Positions 1 to 13,127 of a DNA stretch of 49,604 nucleotides are shown here, one piece after another. Source of the DNA: Hofstenia miamia (taxonomy: Eukaryota > Xenacoelomorpha > Acoela); contig SCFE01000041.1 in assembly GCA_004352715.1 (NCBI GenBank), positions 1,440,971 to 1,490,574 of the forward strand. The letters are read 5' to 3'. Made by a program: the position numbers and the translations under genes. Position 1 is the stretch's first letter. Every line of letters starts with the position of its first letter. The notes under the pieces are model-generated. The model saw nothing but the letters and a program-made list of their open reading frames with translations, made no database searches and was not told the origin of the DNA.

Positions 1-1082
1 ATATATATATGAATTTATTGTAACCGAATTCAATATGAAATTTTAGGTTTGCCATTAGCAAATTATATATATATATATATTTTAATATATTTTATTCTAT
101 ATTTTATTATTTAATAATAGTTTAAGAAATCCACAAAGTGATAAACTCGCTCTATTTAGGGTATTCTTGATTTCAGTTAAGTTTATATTTGTTAATCAAA
201 AACCCATATTTACCAGTTTTTGTTATTTTCAATGTAAAATAAAGAAAACATTTCAGAGAAGTCCTTTATCAAGCCTGTATTAATTTTAAGAAATTTCTCA
301 AATCTTGAATGCATACAATTGGTTGTAGGCCCTAGCATTTTTATGCAAAAATTCATCCCACCACAGGATGAAGAAATTTTTTATAAAAAAGCATATATAT
401 ATGTATATATACAAAACATTTTTAAGCAAAATATTATTGCGACAATCAAATTTAAATATACTTTTAAGATTTGAATTACTAAAAGATAAAGTTCGGGAAC
501 ATTTCCCCCAATGCTTGAAAATGACAACAATGTTTGTCGAACTTGGGAAGTCAATGTAGGAATTATCTAAAAATTTTCATAGGCATGTAAAGTAAATAAG
601 CAAATGGTAAAATGCCCCCCCCCCGTGGCAGCAATTTTTTTGCAAAAGGATCCTGTCCAAAACTCTCTAGAGCAAAAAAATTATAAATATAATTCAACTT
701 AGCAAATCATTGCCTATTCATAGCCGATTTCTCGGTTGCTATGATTAAAGACAAGTGTGAGAATTTGCATTGTTGCAATGCAATACAACATGTATCATTG
801 CATTATGGCTTTATGTTGCTATTTTATATACCCTCTGTGTTTAAACTTTTGAAATGGCAATATTTCATATTGAAGTATCTGAATAATATCCTAACAGAAG
901 AGAATTAACAGTATTTGAATTTTATGTTCGGTGCGGTATGGTGTTTGAAGAAATCCGCAGACTTCTAATGTAAAGTAAAAATAAAAAATAAAAAGTAATT
1001 TAGAATTTCAATTTCACATAAAGATTCCATTAAATTCAGTAACCCAATCTTAATTAAAATTGAAGGAGCTCATTTTTGACAA
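1..1082. other. AT-rich non-coding sequence
   Basis: I recognise no coding region here. The stretch begins with short TA runs, has a ten-C tract at about 615-624, and a small palindrome (GCATTG/CAATGC) near 768. The short open frames are lysine, isoleucine and tyrosine rich, as expected from AT-rich non-coding DNA. Confidence 0.6.
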
Positions 1083-1326
1083 TATACCGCATTTTTCCTC
1101 CAGTAAGCCTATTTTCCTAACTAAAATTTTTAATCTTATTTCATGGGGTGGGCTTATTCTGGGAACAAGCTGTGATTACGACTGCACGATCAACGCATTA
1201 AATTAAACTACTTTCCAAAATACTGACTGATTAAAAATTAAATCAAATCGCTCTTTGTTATGATTAAAACAAAGTGCTTTGTTCGGACAATCAACAAATA
1301 ATCATTTTCGTGCACAAATACAGTAA

Positions 1327-1530
1327 AGCGGGTGTTACACGATGGGCTTTTGTGCTAGAGCAAAACACTTAAATTAACTGCAGTCTGTGTAGCATCTGTT
1401 CCGCGCGAGATAATTACAAGATAATTACTCGCGGAGCATGTGCCGGGGCATGAATTCATTGTGAATCATGCCAAAGAGCCCTTAACATAGTTCATTTGCC
1501 CCGGGACAAAGCACATCGTGTAACATCCGC
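1327..1530. repeat. Inner inverted repeat, MITE-like, about 204 bp
   Basis: The arms at 1327-1352 and 1505-1530 are near-perfect inverted copies. The shared core is GTGTTACACGATG on the left and CATCGTGTAACA on the right. A second small hairpin (CGCGAG...CTCGCG) sits between them near 1410-1437. There is no open frame. The compact form with matching ends and no coding capacity suggests a MITE. A target-site duplication was not clear. Confidence 0.55.
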
Positions 1531-1553
1531 TATATGATTATGATATTTACACA

Positions 1554-1679
1554 GGCCTTGCAATCCTCGTAGTTAGCGGGCGCAAGTGCATTAATTTGAT
1601 TGGTTTGTTTACAAATATTTGTATATAAACCAATCAAATTCATGCATTCGCCTCCGTTAAGTGCGAGAATGGCAAGGCC
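1554..1679. repeat. Long hairpin (foldback repeat) with 53-nt arms
   Basis: The arms at 1554-1606 and 1627-1679 are imperfect inverted copies. Each begins with GGCCTTG on its own strand, and the inner part shares AATTTGATTGGTTT. The roughly 20-nt centre is itself partly self-complementary, so nearly the whole 126 bases folds back. It lies just to the right of the 1327-1530 repeat, within the same outer inverted repeat. Confidence 0.7.
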
Positions 1680-1828
1680 TTTAAAATATGCATCGCCTTA
1701 GTAAAAACCCCTCATTTTCAGACCAAAACAATAGCCTCTGCTTATTGGAAGAATAGGCTTATTGTCTGGAGAAAATGGTATATATATATATATGTGAACA
1801 CATAAACAGTAATCATAGATATACATAA

Positions 1829-1831
<3 letters not shown>

Positions 1832-1891
<60 letters not shown>
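1832..1891. repeat. (TA)n microsatellite, about 60 bp
   Basis: Pure AT/TA dinucleotide run. A shorter run at 1779-1794 touches the right end of the 1083-1782 element. Confidence 0.95.
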
Positions 1892-1895
<4 letters not shown>

Positions 1896-4800
1896 CTAAC
1901 CATTTCAAAGATTTTCAAATTCAATTTTAACTAATTCTTACTTAAGATTAGACATAGGTGGTCAATGCATTATATGTGATGTTATGAGATTTTTCTTGTT
2001 CCGCTAAATATGATATCAAATCTTGCTTTCAGTAAGTCAAATACAATTGTAAAAGGCAATGATAAAAGAGCAATCCAAAAATGATCAGTTTCGAGTTAGT
2101 TACATTTTCAAAAGTTTCTTGCTTTGTATATCTTCAAGTATTTAATAGAATAATGATAAAGCGTTTCTGGTGCTTTTTACATACTTTCAAAAACCAATTT
2201 GTAGAAATGAAATTTGCATGCAATATTTTTTCCATAAAAGTATTCAAGAACTGAAATAACTGTCTAAATGTCTTTTGAAAGCCAATTGTGTAATTTAATT
2301 CTTTAAAAGGATGATCAATCGAAACTAATAGTTTACAAGTTGATTCCTTAGTTCCAGATATAGCCTAAGGGAAGTTTTTTTTTGAGTTGGTATCAAAATA
2401 CGAGCAAATGTGACACTAACACTTTCTTATCCGTTTTTAGGTTACGTTCAAAGACTGCTGTAAAATTATTGTGGCACGTTACATTAATTTCACTGCTTTA
2501 GCGCTTTGCAGGCCAAATCAATTCCATTGGATTTATTGGGACTATTTCTGTGAGAATGAATCTATCGTCGAATTTGATCCCAGTTGATAAGTAAACCTAC
2601 GTACAGCAAATTGTATAAATAATAGAAGCTAAATGTTATCTTGCGGGACCAAACCATGGGCTGGTAATTAGACTCAACAGCGTCAAATCTTGTGTGAAAG
2701 ACTGGGACCAATAATTTCTCATAAGACCCTATGACGTGTCATTGATTTTAGGTCATTAAATGATGTGGCTCTGTTGGAATTTTGACAGAAATAATGACGC
2801 AATTAAAGTAAAATTTGGAATATATTTTTCACAATATGAAAATATGACGGCATCCTTTTTCCAATTGCTTTGATAAGTAGATTATAATTAGTATCTTCTC
2901 CGGGAAAATTCCCTGGTATCGCTTGATGGTAATTAAATTGATTTGCTAGTAATCATGAACTTTTCTACAATATAAAATATTAGTCTTTTACTAATTTTAC
3001 ATGCATAAATATTTAAACGTTAATTAAAACGACTAAATCCATTAATTGTAAATTATAAGAGGTTATAAACAGATTACAAAAAAGATTACGTTTTCTTATA
3101 TATAAAGAGTTTTTAAGCAATATACACAATTTATTGAGCCTTTTAAAATATTTCATTAGCGGGATCATATTCATCTAAGGAATCCACCAACATGTCTTAA
3201 AAATGAACAAACATGCTTAGCTATATTCCGTGTAAACATAAAAATAGTCTACTTCTGTATAAAAATTGTAATCTTTTGATAACAGATTTTTCAAATGTTT
3301 ATTAAAATACCTTTGTATGTTTTTGTTTAAGTGTGAGACCCTACATGGTAGAAGATTAAGTTCAGCACGTTTCTGAATTCGAAATATTTCTTGTAGCGTT
3401 TCAGGGGAGTCCCAAATCTGGACTATTTGAGGGCACATGTTCGAAATATTTACTACAATTTATTAAATACAATTTAATGATTAATTCATTCATAATTAAG
3501 TCCTACTTATAAAGCATCAAAGTGAAGGGCGGTTAAACCGTTATATTCGACAAGTGGTATGGACAGAAAATATTACAATGACTGACGTCAGTCTATTGTT
3601 CAACGTCATGATTAATTTACGAATGAGGACAATAAATGTTACGACATTATTTATTTATTATATATATACCTAGATAAGAGCGAAAAATGTTAGTCATGGC
3701 GCGCGTTTATGACTAAGCAGTAATTAGCAGGTAATTTGAAGTTTGTAATTATCTTGTAACAACAGCATGTGTTCATTTCCCTATTATAATAAAAATATTA
3801 AACGCACATAATTCAACCCTATAGATGCTATTTGCATGTTGAATTGACAGGATTTTAGTCTATTTTTCTATTACATTGTTTACGTTGAGGCCTTAAAATG
3901 ACATTGTTCTCTTTTTTTTAAAACAACAAAAACCAAGAAAACATTATGTCATAGTATAATACATTAAAGAATAAAGTATAATAAAATATTACATAATACA
4001 ATAAGATAGATGAATTTATTGGGTTATAATTTCATAATATTAGCTTACTCTATAGCATAATCTATAAACCCTAATAGTAAACAAAACAACAATTATAATA
4101 TAATGTAATCAATAATGCATAAATCTGTAAGCCTGTTATATGTAATGGCTTTGTCCAACTCAATAAATTCAGAAAAATGGAAAATTGGAATACAAAAGAA
4201 ATTCAATAATATGTGTTGGGGATAGTGGTAAAATCTAATTAATTAATGGTTAAATCTTCGTTTTACGATATCATTTGTCACTATCCAAAAGCGCATAATT
4301 TGACGCCCAGAGACTAAATTGTGAAAGACTTGTTTAGATGAAACTTTCAATGTTTGTTTTCACTGCAGATACCATCTTGATTTGTTTTTCTTTGGATGGA
4401 ATCACTGATAATGTATACGTGATGCTTGATGAATATTTGGTTTAATATTATATGAGTGGAATCCAGATACAATTTTGGAAAGAAAACGAAATATTTGAGC
4501 TAGCCCTTAATCCAATATGTTTTTTCTTATATTAGTTATTTGAAAAACACTCTATTTTACTTATTAATCAATTTGTTGCGCTTCAGTGTAAAATTGGGCC
4601 GAACAAGAATAACGAGGCCGGTTGGGCATAGTATAAATTTTATTTATTTGAATCTTGTTTCATAAAAAGCCTGACATGGGTAATAAATCATTAATTCAAT
4701 GAAATGGGTTAAGCTTATAACTCTGATCTCTATTTCAGTATAAAAATAAATATTATAGAAAGTAAAGTGGCACGACTGTCGACCAACTTTCGGCCCAATA

Positions 4801-7800
4801 CAAAACAAAATTTGACCTGTAAGCATCATGGACAATGTATTTGATATTAATTAGATTGCGACACGAGGTCAACCTGGAATTTAGTTGATAGTTACTTAAT
4901 TCAGTATTTTAGGACTAAAACAAATTTCTAGATAGATTTCGAAAACCGTAAATAGTTATTTCAGTGGCGCAAAATCGAGTTTTACTTTGAATGCCGCTGC
5001 AATTGTTATTAAAAACAATTCTTTATCATCTTATTAAAAAATTATTTACTGTATCGCAATATCAGTGGAGTAGTTTGAAAACACGTAATTGTTGGTGTTA
5101 GCAAAATTTTAGCAATTCACTGACTGAGTTGAAAAATGAAATATTAAGTGCATGACCCTATAGCTTTTCAGATTCCTGAGTTTGACGACGTGCATAAAGC
5201 ATTGTGTATGAAGCAAGATTAAGCGATTCTTAAATGCAAAACAATATGAATAATTGTTTAACCAATGATAACTTAAGTTAAAATTAATTTTCTATTTAAA
5301 GATTTACACTATAAATTCCTTAGAATATAACAAAGTCAATGCATTGAAACTCAGATATTAAAGTGCGAATAATAATCTGGAAATCAAATATGCACAAAGA
5401 CAATTGTAAAATTTAGCCTTCTGTAAATTTATATGGCTCTTTTAATATTGATAGCGTTGGATTATTGAAAATTCCACCATATAATTATACCTTGATTTCC
5501 TATGTAAAGAGGAATTCCTTCTTACACCTTGTTATTTATGACACCCTTATTTAACACTTTGAATTCAGAAAAAAAATTCAGCTGGATTTACTTCCAGAGA
5601 ATATAATACATTTGGATTTGTAAAATTGTTCAAATAATTCATGGGTACAGTAAAAATCTGCGTCTGTTTGAAATAATTGTTTTATTTTATGTTATCCTAG
5701 TATTATTTATATGCAAGAGAATTGATTTTTTATTTATTTAATAATGTTTGAAATTTGAAACTTAACTGAGGCACTATATGGAGGGAATTCCTTCTTAGGA
5801 GTTATGCTTCGTATTTTCAAAAACAATAGATTTTATGTTAAACTATTAATTACTAATGATGGCTTACACCTTATAATAGATCAAACCAATTTGGAATCGA
5901 AGATTTTTTTCGACAAGTTTAGATTTGTTTATCAAATGCTTATTTTAAAGATTGTTTTGTTTTATAATATACTGAAAATTTGATCTTACGCATAGCCACT
6001 GGTGAACGAGCGCAACAATCAGTAGACAAAGTGTTTAACAAGCCCAAATCATTATGAGAAATTTCAGTATCCCCAAATCAAAAATCCAATCGATGTGCCA
6101 CTATTCCTGAGTTCAAAGTTTTCTAATACACATGCTAAATTTTTTTGAAAATTTGGGATAACGGTTTGTTCTTTTTAAAATGACACTACGTAGTATAAGC
6201 TTAAAAGTATATGAAACAATAATTTTAAATAGATTATAAAAATATATATTTAAGAAAAATGGAACATTTGATATTACGAAGAAGTTGAAATTTTAATTAT
6301 TTAGTTCAACACGAAAGAAAAATGAAGTAAAAATCTAACTTCTTTTTTATTTCACATACAGTAATAATCGGTACACCTCGAATTTTAACAGGCTTTATCT
6401 CTTTTTGCGTTTAACCATAAAGATTAGTAAGGAATTATAGTATTAAATTTTTTCTATTTTAGTGTCGTTATTAAGTACAATACAATAAATGACATTATAA
6501 GGTTTTTTCTAATTAAATTTGTCACAGGATTTCTGCTCTACATTTGCAGGTTTATTAAAAAATTGACATTAATTGGAAAGTCCATAAGACATTGATTCAC
6601 AATGCGTTCAATGCAAACGTCAAAGTATTGAAGAATGATTAAAAGTAATGTTAGGATGTAGATTTCTAAACTAAAATTTCACTGTTGCATAAATAGTTCT
6701 AAGCATGCTTTAGGGAAAATTTTAAGGTTATTCCACTGCGCAAATATAAACTAATCAAACACTAGTGGTTTATCAAAAAATATATTGTCCCAATGTTCTT
6801 CTATTTAGGCACTAAATGTACACAAAATTGTTTTAGTATAAAAGTATCATTAAAATCAACAATCAATAAAAAATACAAAATAATGTTTGATTTCTTTTAA
6901 GTTATTCCACAAATTCATTTGTGGTCTTCCACCCTAACAATTATAAATATTTTATCCGAGGTTGACCCGCTTCCCACCTTGGTTAAAGTGCTGCTTAAAT
7001 TGAGAATAACATTGCGTTATTAATTCAACTAATAACTTCAAGAAAACATGCCTTAGCTCTATTTTTATTGGGGAGTGCAAAATTGCACCTCAATCACATA
7101 TCTTAAAAAATCCCAATTGTGGTTAGTTGAAGACGCACAGCAAATTTTCATTGTATGAAATTCGGTTTTAGCCATTTTCTGAAAAATTGTTCGAACATCT
7201 TTGCCCAAGATAGTTTATGGACATTTTGTCAAAAGTTAGTGCTGTAATATTTTTGCAATAAAATATTTTTGTTTCATATTTATTTTGTTCTATTCCCCAT
7301 TATGCACTTTTGTTACAATTGGGTGGCACTGGAGGAATAAAGTACTGTGCAGTACAATTTGTATCACAGGCAAAAAAATAGGACAAAATGTCATTTTATC
7401 AGTGTGAACTTTTAAGAAATTACATAATTGCCGACCTCGTCATAGTAAAATATGCTAATAATATGAAATATTACTATGTGTATTCAATGTTCTACGTTAA
7501 GAGAAGGTACCTGCCAAATTGCAAAGCGATTGAATCATTTTTAAGGAATCAAGATTTTTTTCTATAAAAACCTAATAAAAATATGGTTAAGAAGGTCTTA
7601 TATCAAGCTTTTATACTTAATATGGAAATCTAATTCTATCATTTTTATGTAATTGACTTAACAATTAGAAATAGTTTGCCATATTTCACAACTTGAAATA
7701 GAATAATCAAAGTTTACAAGTTTTCTGTTTTCCGAAGAATACATGCCAGTATTTTTTCAAAATATACGCTAAAAGTAATAGCATTACCTAAATAAAATGA

Positions 7801-8237
7801 TATGCCTTAATGACATAGAGTTAAAAACTCTACGCTAGATATTATGAAATGACAATTTGCATGATTTTATATAAATAAAAATATATATATATATAGTTTG
7901 CTTTACATAGTGTATATATATGTACATACATGCATATTTATATATATGCTGGTGCTAAAGCACTATGTGATTTTGAAATAATATTCAGAATCTATTAAAT
8001 ATTTTGCATCCACCTAAAATAAGTTATTTAAAATACTAATTTATCACGATGAATTGAAAATATCAGAAAATATAGCAACAAATTTATGTGATAGATCATT
8101 AATGAATAAAGAGTAGAATATTTATTAGAAAAAAATGAGGCATTAAAATTTCGAAGCGCTTTGATAATACATTTTGTATAACTTTAATTCAAAAATTTAA
8201 TCTCAAGAATACTTAATATTCATATTCATTTGTACAT
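1892..8237. other. AT-rich non-coding sequence
   Basis: I see no supported gene in this 6.3-kb stretch. Minor items: a TGACGTCA palindrome (CRE-like) inside ACTGACGTCAGT near 3583; a weak inverted pair (ATTGGGCCGAA near 4591 and its complement near 4790) that could mark a small relic; two direct copies of GGAATTCCTTCTTA at about 5511 and 5785; and a hairpin (ACATAGTG/CACTATGT) around a TA run at 7902-7969. None gives a confident call. Confidence 0.55.
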
Positions 8238-8273
<36 letters not shown>

Positions 8274-8278
8274 CATAA
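8238..8278. repeat. (TA)n microsatellite
   Basis: TA run with a TG interruption. A single undetermined base at 8308 lies in a neighbouring TA-rich stretch. Confidence 0.9.
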
Positions 8279-8308
8279 ATAACTATATATATATTTATAT
8301 ATATGTAN

Positions 8309-9170
8309 TTTCGTATTGCGAATTTCAACAGTTACATTTGCATGTTTGCAAATTATTCATTTTGACTGCTACCTTGATGCACAATGAATTTTTTAAATTG
8401 TGAAATACTTCGAATACTACGCTATTAACATTAACGAATAGTATTTGCAATGCATGTCTATATTAGTAATATACAAAACAACTACTAGTAAATTTTTAAT
8501 TTTGCTTCTAGCCAATACACTAAAGCAAATTTGATTGGTTGAGATTGGAAAGAATGATTAATATTTCAACTACTGTGGATTTTTAGTCGATAATCTTTTG
8601 TTAACAGACTTCAGTCAAAACAAAAACATGAAATGATGTGTAACGAATATCTGGCAAAACTGTCAAAACATATCATTTCTTTTCCTTGCTACATTAATTT
8701 TCACAGAAAAATTTGCTAAATAACTACAAGATAGAATTAGTTAAGAATATGCGGAAACGAATCCGAATTTCAAATTTATGCTCAAAGAATTTCAATTTGC
8801 AAGTAACGCCCAAAATATGTGAAAATTATAATCAGAATAATTGAAAGAGTTAAAGTCAAATATATTCTCTAAGTTAATTACTGTATCGGATAAAATTAGA
8901 CTGTGGGTTCTGGATAGCATGCTTTTAGTATCCAGCAACTGAAGGTTTTGATTTTTCATATCCAGTATTCTCTTTAATTTACTACTAAACTTATTGTTTT
9001 ACAAACCCTTAGTGCGATTTTCTTATTTTAGAATTTGAAGTTCATGTAAAAGTAATTTTTTCAGCCTATCCAGAAACACATATTCCATTGTGAACGACTA
9101 AGTGTTTTTTTCCACATTACGCAGCCTTTAAACACTGTAAGCATTTTAAAATTTTGCATACAGCGCCCGC

Positions 9171-9174
<4 letters not shown>
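8309..9174. other. AT-rich non-coding sequence
   Basis: No gene, RNA or clear repeat recognised. Confidence 0.55.
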
Positions 9175-9225
<51 letters not shown>

Positions 9226-9258
9226 GTTTCTATATATATATATATGCATATATATATA
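9175..9258. repeat. (TA)n microsatellite with interruptions
   Basis: TA run of about 80 bp, interrupted by TG and TTTC. It produces spurious isoleucine-tyrosine frames on both strands. Confidence 0.95.
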
Positions 9259-10329
9259 ACTTATACGAATGTGCATATAGAATATTTGTACTAAATAAAT
9301 CTGTGTTCAATGGTTAGGAAATAAAGTATCTCACAGAATAAGGCGTCAATAAACACACTAACTATGGATACAGAATTGCGCAGAATAATTTAGTCTTGTA
9401 TCAATAATCAATATCAAATTGCAAGATCAGCATTTTATCAGATGCACAATTTAAAGATCGCATAAACATACACATATACGAATTCTCCGACGATTTTTAA
9501 TATAGTTAATCTTTTCAAACCTTTGTACATTTCAAGATTGTAAAATTTATGATTTTGCTTAACATAAAAAGGGATTGCTATGTTATTAAAAACAAACATG
9601 TAATTAATAGATGATTCAGCATCGAGAATGGAAACGTTGACATTTCTAGACATCTGTAAATCTACATTAATATATTAACGGACAGATGACTAAAATGTTC
9701 TATGAATTTCTATACATAGAATGATAAAATTTCTGCTCATTGAATTACTAAGAATAATATCCACAATAACAGTATCAGCTCTTTTTAGAATATATAGATG
9801 AGCCATATTGTTTTTGTAACAAGTCTATTTTTGGGAATTTTGTAGAGAGCGATTACTAAATATATACCAGAAAGCAGTACATTTTCAAAATAATTATTAA
9901 AACAAAGCACATATTTTACAGGAGTTTACATCTATGGACTTTGTACTAAAGATTTTTATTCTTAATGCAATATATTCTTGAATTTTTATGAAACGCCCCC
10001 TTCTTTGCATTTGCTATTTATCTGGCTACATCACTGAGCTGCAGATAAATTGAGTATTAAACTTTACAAATGAAAATTGGATATGTAAGTAAGCTAACAA
10101 ACTAGCGATTTGTAACACTGTGCAACAATGAAATTTTTTAGAACGAAAGTATACTAACTTGGATCATTCTTTCACAAAGAATTCAAAAAACAAATTAATT
10201 CTGATACGTCATTCAACAATGTAAGTTTTTGAATTTTTAATATTGAGGCATTAGGGCAAGCACGTGCACAATGTTCAACGGCTCTGCTCATTCATCTTCA
10301 GACTGGCATCATGAAATACAATTGCTTTC
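9259..10329. other. AT-rich non-coding sequence
   Basis: No gene recognised. The 71-codon minus-strand frame at 9438-9653 has no family resemblance I can see. Confidence 0.55.
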
Positions 10330-10683
10330 TGTATCACTGAGACACCGGGAAGAGAGAGGTCTGACTTTGTGATCGGCAATGAAATGTCATCCACTATTTG
10401 CTAAGAATTCTGAAGACGACATACTACCAACTCTACATATCAAACTGGGCTTGCTTAATGAATTTGGGAAGACCTTATCTCCTGCTTCACCAGTCATTAC
10501 CCACATCAAGCAGAAAGTTAGAGAAGGAATGTTGGCTGGACTTGAGATCAAGAAGCTTTGCTGGATGCTGCCTTTGGTGATCTTATTACTCCAGTGCAAT
10601 GCAGTGCATGGGATGCTTTTCAGACAAATCGTTTTTCCACATTTACAAAGAGTTTTCTCCAAGCCTATTAGCAAATTTGAAAA
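10330..10683 (+). pseudogene. Fragment of a multicopy invertebrate protein family (ILPTLHIKLGL motif)
   Basis: The plus strand encodes ILPTLHIKLGLLNEFGKTL at about 10417-10475, then VREGMLAGLEIKKL. After a frame change near 10560 it continues as DAAFGDLITPVQ and SAWDAFQTN before a stop. From memory this collinear pattern matches a family with an LPPLHIKLGL signature that occurs in many near-copies in cnidarian, mollusc and arthropod genomes. Its function is not known to me. Only a central piece survives: the N-terminal part is missing and the later conserved histidine-rich part (HFLHSHLD type) was not found downstream. The sequence is more GC-rich than its surroundings, as expected for a once-coding insert. 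I call it a broken copy, not a functional gene. Confidence 0.6.
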
Positions 10684-10983
10684 TCGTGAGGCATGTTAAA
10701 ATATCTATTAAAACTTATTGCTGTGGTTGAAGTTGTTGAAAACAGTAAAAATTTTCTTTGGGAATTTGAAATTTTGGAAAAAGATTTAAATTCTCTCTAT
10801 ACATAATGTTCATGAATTTAAGCGGCTTTGAGCCGATAAAAGCAAGCCTCGATAGGACAGAGTCAATTCGCAGACTAAGAGAGAAAAAGAAAGAGGGAAC
10901 TTTACTCTATCACGTGGTGCCTTCAGAATAGCGTCAAAAATATAGAAACATGCATACTATTTCAAAACACAAGAAAATCTATA
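10684..10983. other. Unassigned sequence left of the hAT element
   Basis: No confident assignment. The part from about 10820 is less AT-rich than average and may be further decayed coding sequence of the fragment to its left, but I could not match it. Confidence 0.35.
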
Positions 10984-10991
10984 CAATAAAC

Positions 10992-12201
10992 CAAGATTGG
11001 CAAAAAACGTATTTTATTAATAAAAAAACGTTTTAAACCTTTTTTCATTTAAAAACAGTGTTTTAAAACACCTGAGCAATTAATGAGAAAAAAACTACTT
11101 TACATGAAAAGCTAAATATTTTTTCTTCATGACTGTTCGTACAAAGGTCAATTTTTGGAGTTTTTCATGTTAAAGACGGTTTCGCAGCTCCGTCTGAGTA
11201 AATTCCATAGTGCTGAACAGGAATTCCTAAAAATGTGTTTAAATTAATTTTAAATTTCGAATCGTAAAAATCAATTAATTTTAATTGCTATCAAGTAAAA
11301 TCAGTTAATTGTAATTAATTGAAATTGAATTGGCACATTGACAAATTCTCAATACACTCAGAATTTTGTCATTCCTAAGACGGGTGTTAACATTTAAAAT
11401 CTTTTTTACTTGTAGATTGATGGGAGCATGCGGTGCTGAAAAAAGGCTTCAACACACGTTTGATGTTGGTCGATAAATCCACAATTCCTTCAAGTTTTCT
11501 CTTTTTCAGCAAAGGGGTTGCATAATTCATGGAGTCGCAATTTTTGCAAAAGTGTAATATCATTAATGTAACATGTTGTTTTTGCTTTCAATGAATTAGA
11601 AACAGGACACCACTATTGGAAAGATGAAGAGACTATGGAACCTAAAACGTTGATCTTCTGTTACACTGTTGTACACAATCAATGAAGTGTTTTCCTAAAA
11701 TTATTGCTCTATGAAAACAATGCCCGATGAAAGTGCTGGCAGCCAACAACAGTTGGTTAACCTTTGTTTCGCATATATTCAATTCATATCATAGAATTTT
11801 AAAACAACAATTAATTTAAATTAATTGCAAAATAATAAATCAATTAATTTAATTTTGAATTCTTGAAATCAATTAATTTCAATAAATTAATTTAAAATAA
11901 TTTTCAATCAATTAATTTTTAGGCATCCCTGATGCTGAAGCTCACATTCCAACCATAAAATGTATTCAAATTAGCGTCAGCTGATCAGATTCAAGCTACA
12001 GGGGTGCTGTAGTTCACTGCTCGCTTGACATGTTTAATTATATATTACATTGGAAAATTCAATTACAACTACAGCAACATTCAACTCCAAAAATTTGACG
12101 CGTAAAAAGCACTTTTAAAAATCATCAATAAAAAACAGGTGTTTTAAAACATGTTTTAAAACGTGTTTTAAAACAGGGGTGTTTTTTATTTGCCAACCCT
12201 G
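10992..12201. mobile_element. Non-autonomous hAT-type element 1 (1210 bp)
   Basis: The ends are inverted. The left end reads CAAGATTGGCAAA and the reverse complement of the right end reads CAGGGTTGGCAAA. Both are flanked by an exact 8-bp direct repeat CAATAAAC at 10984-10991 and 12202-12209. Eight-base duplications and CAGGG-type ends are typical of hAT transposons. Subterminal regions are rich in self-complementary TTTTAAAA motifs: GTTTTAAAACA occurs once at the left and three times at the right. Internal AATTAATT-rich stretches flank a middle with no recognisable transposase. It therefore looks non-autonomous, moved in trans by a hAT transposase elsewhere. Confidence 0.85.
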
Positions 12202-12209
12202 CAATAAAC

Positions 12210-12727
12210 CTACCGGGCTAAGGATAAATTCCTAAGAGATTTCAAGCATGAGTCGTTGTACAATAAATCCTGATTATTTAAAGCCCTCGATGTGTTACAA
12301 AATGTCAACATCAGTGTCGGGCCTGGGCCTGAAGAAGTGAAAGAAGACAAAGTCTGGCCCATGTTTGGGCATAATAAATTTCTTATTATAATATAACCCT
12401 AGTTAACTCAGGTATATCTTCAAATTTTCGATGATTTCAATAGAAAATTTTAAATGTTCATAGCTCACGAACTAATGAAGATATCTCCCGAACTCTATCC
12501 TACTTTATCATTATTAGGTACAGGTATCTAAAAAATCTGAATGTTTTTTAAAAAAGGATGTTTTGTTGAAAATAATTAATGATTTCACAACCCCAGGCAC
12601 AGGAATAACTTTTGTTACAAATGTTCCCCATCAAGCAGGTATAGACAATATACAAACTTGCAGCGCTACCCTATTAAGGCCTTCTATTATATATGTGAAA
12701 ATCTCACACAACCGCAAGCCTGATTTA
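12210..12727. other. Unassigned sequence between two hAT elements
   Basis: No gene recognised. The 79-codon plus-strand frame at 12563-12802 runs into hAT element 2 and is not credible. Confidence 0.5.
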
Positions 12728-12735
12728 AACACATG

Positions 12736-13127
12736 CAGTGTTGGTCGATTTAAATCATTCGATTTAAATCAAAGCACATTATTAGTTCAATTACTGATTT
12801 AAATCAAGTACACTAAAATAGTTACAAGTACTGTATTCTAATTGTTTTGAAGTCATTGCCCTGATATTGAAATGAATTGGCAAGCTCTGAAATGTTGTTG
12901 TTTTGAATGTTTTTTATCTTCAGTTTACTTAAAATTGACTAAAGTATTGTATTTCAAAAATAGTTTATCACAAGGTTTTCAAATATTTATTACCTTGGAA
13001 GATTATCTGAGGTAAAATTGAAATTTAGATAGAAAAATCTGATTTAAATTAAAAAATCCGATTTAAATAAAAAAAATCCGATTTTTTGATTTTTTAAAAT
13101 TTAAATCGGATTTTTTTCCCAACACTG
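12736..13127. mobile_element. Non-autonomous hAT-type element 2 (392 bp)
   Basis: The left end reads CAGTGTTGG and the right end reads CCAACACTG. Both are flanked by an exact 8-bp duplication AACACATG at 12728-12735 and 13128-13135. The subterminal zones carry repeated GATTTAAATC on the left and AATCCGATTT/AAATCGGATTT on the right, a common layout for transposase-binding repeats in hAT elements. There is no coding capacity. The shared ATTTAAATC core with different flanking bases suggests an element related to, but distinct from, element 1. Confidence 0.88.

Larger units (their letters stand above)
1083..1782. mobile_element. Candidate non-autonomous element with outer inverted repeats
   Basis: The left arm (1083-1117) reads TATACC, an A/T stretch, CTCCAG, then TAAGCCTATT. 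The reverse complement of the right arm (1747-1782) reads TATACC, A/T, CTCCAG, ACAA, then TAAGCCTATT. The arms are imperfect but collinear over about 35 bases, and the right end runs into a (TA)n tract. Two further inverted repeats lie inside (1327-1530 and 1554-1679). No transposase frame is visible. A MITE-like element carrying nested insertions is the simplest reading. The superfamily is unknown. Confidence 0.5.

Noticed and set aside
1742-1924. Isoleucine-tyrosine repeat peptides (also at 9061-9276, 21162-21344, 42960-43190)
   Set aside because: These are translations of (TA)n microsatellites.
3217-3438. 73-codon minus-strand frame as a host gene
   Set aside because: No recognisable domain, no family resemblance, and such frames are expected by chance at this density.
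10387-10674. 95-codon minus-strand frame
   Set aside because: Antisense to the ILPTLHIKLGL family fragment, which has family resemblance on the plus strand.
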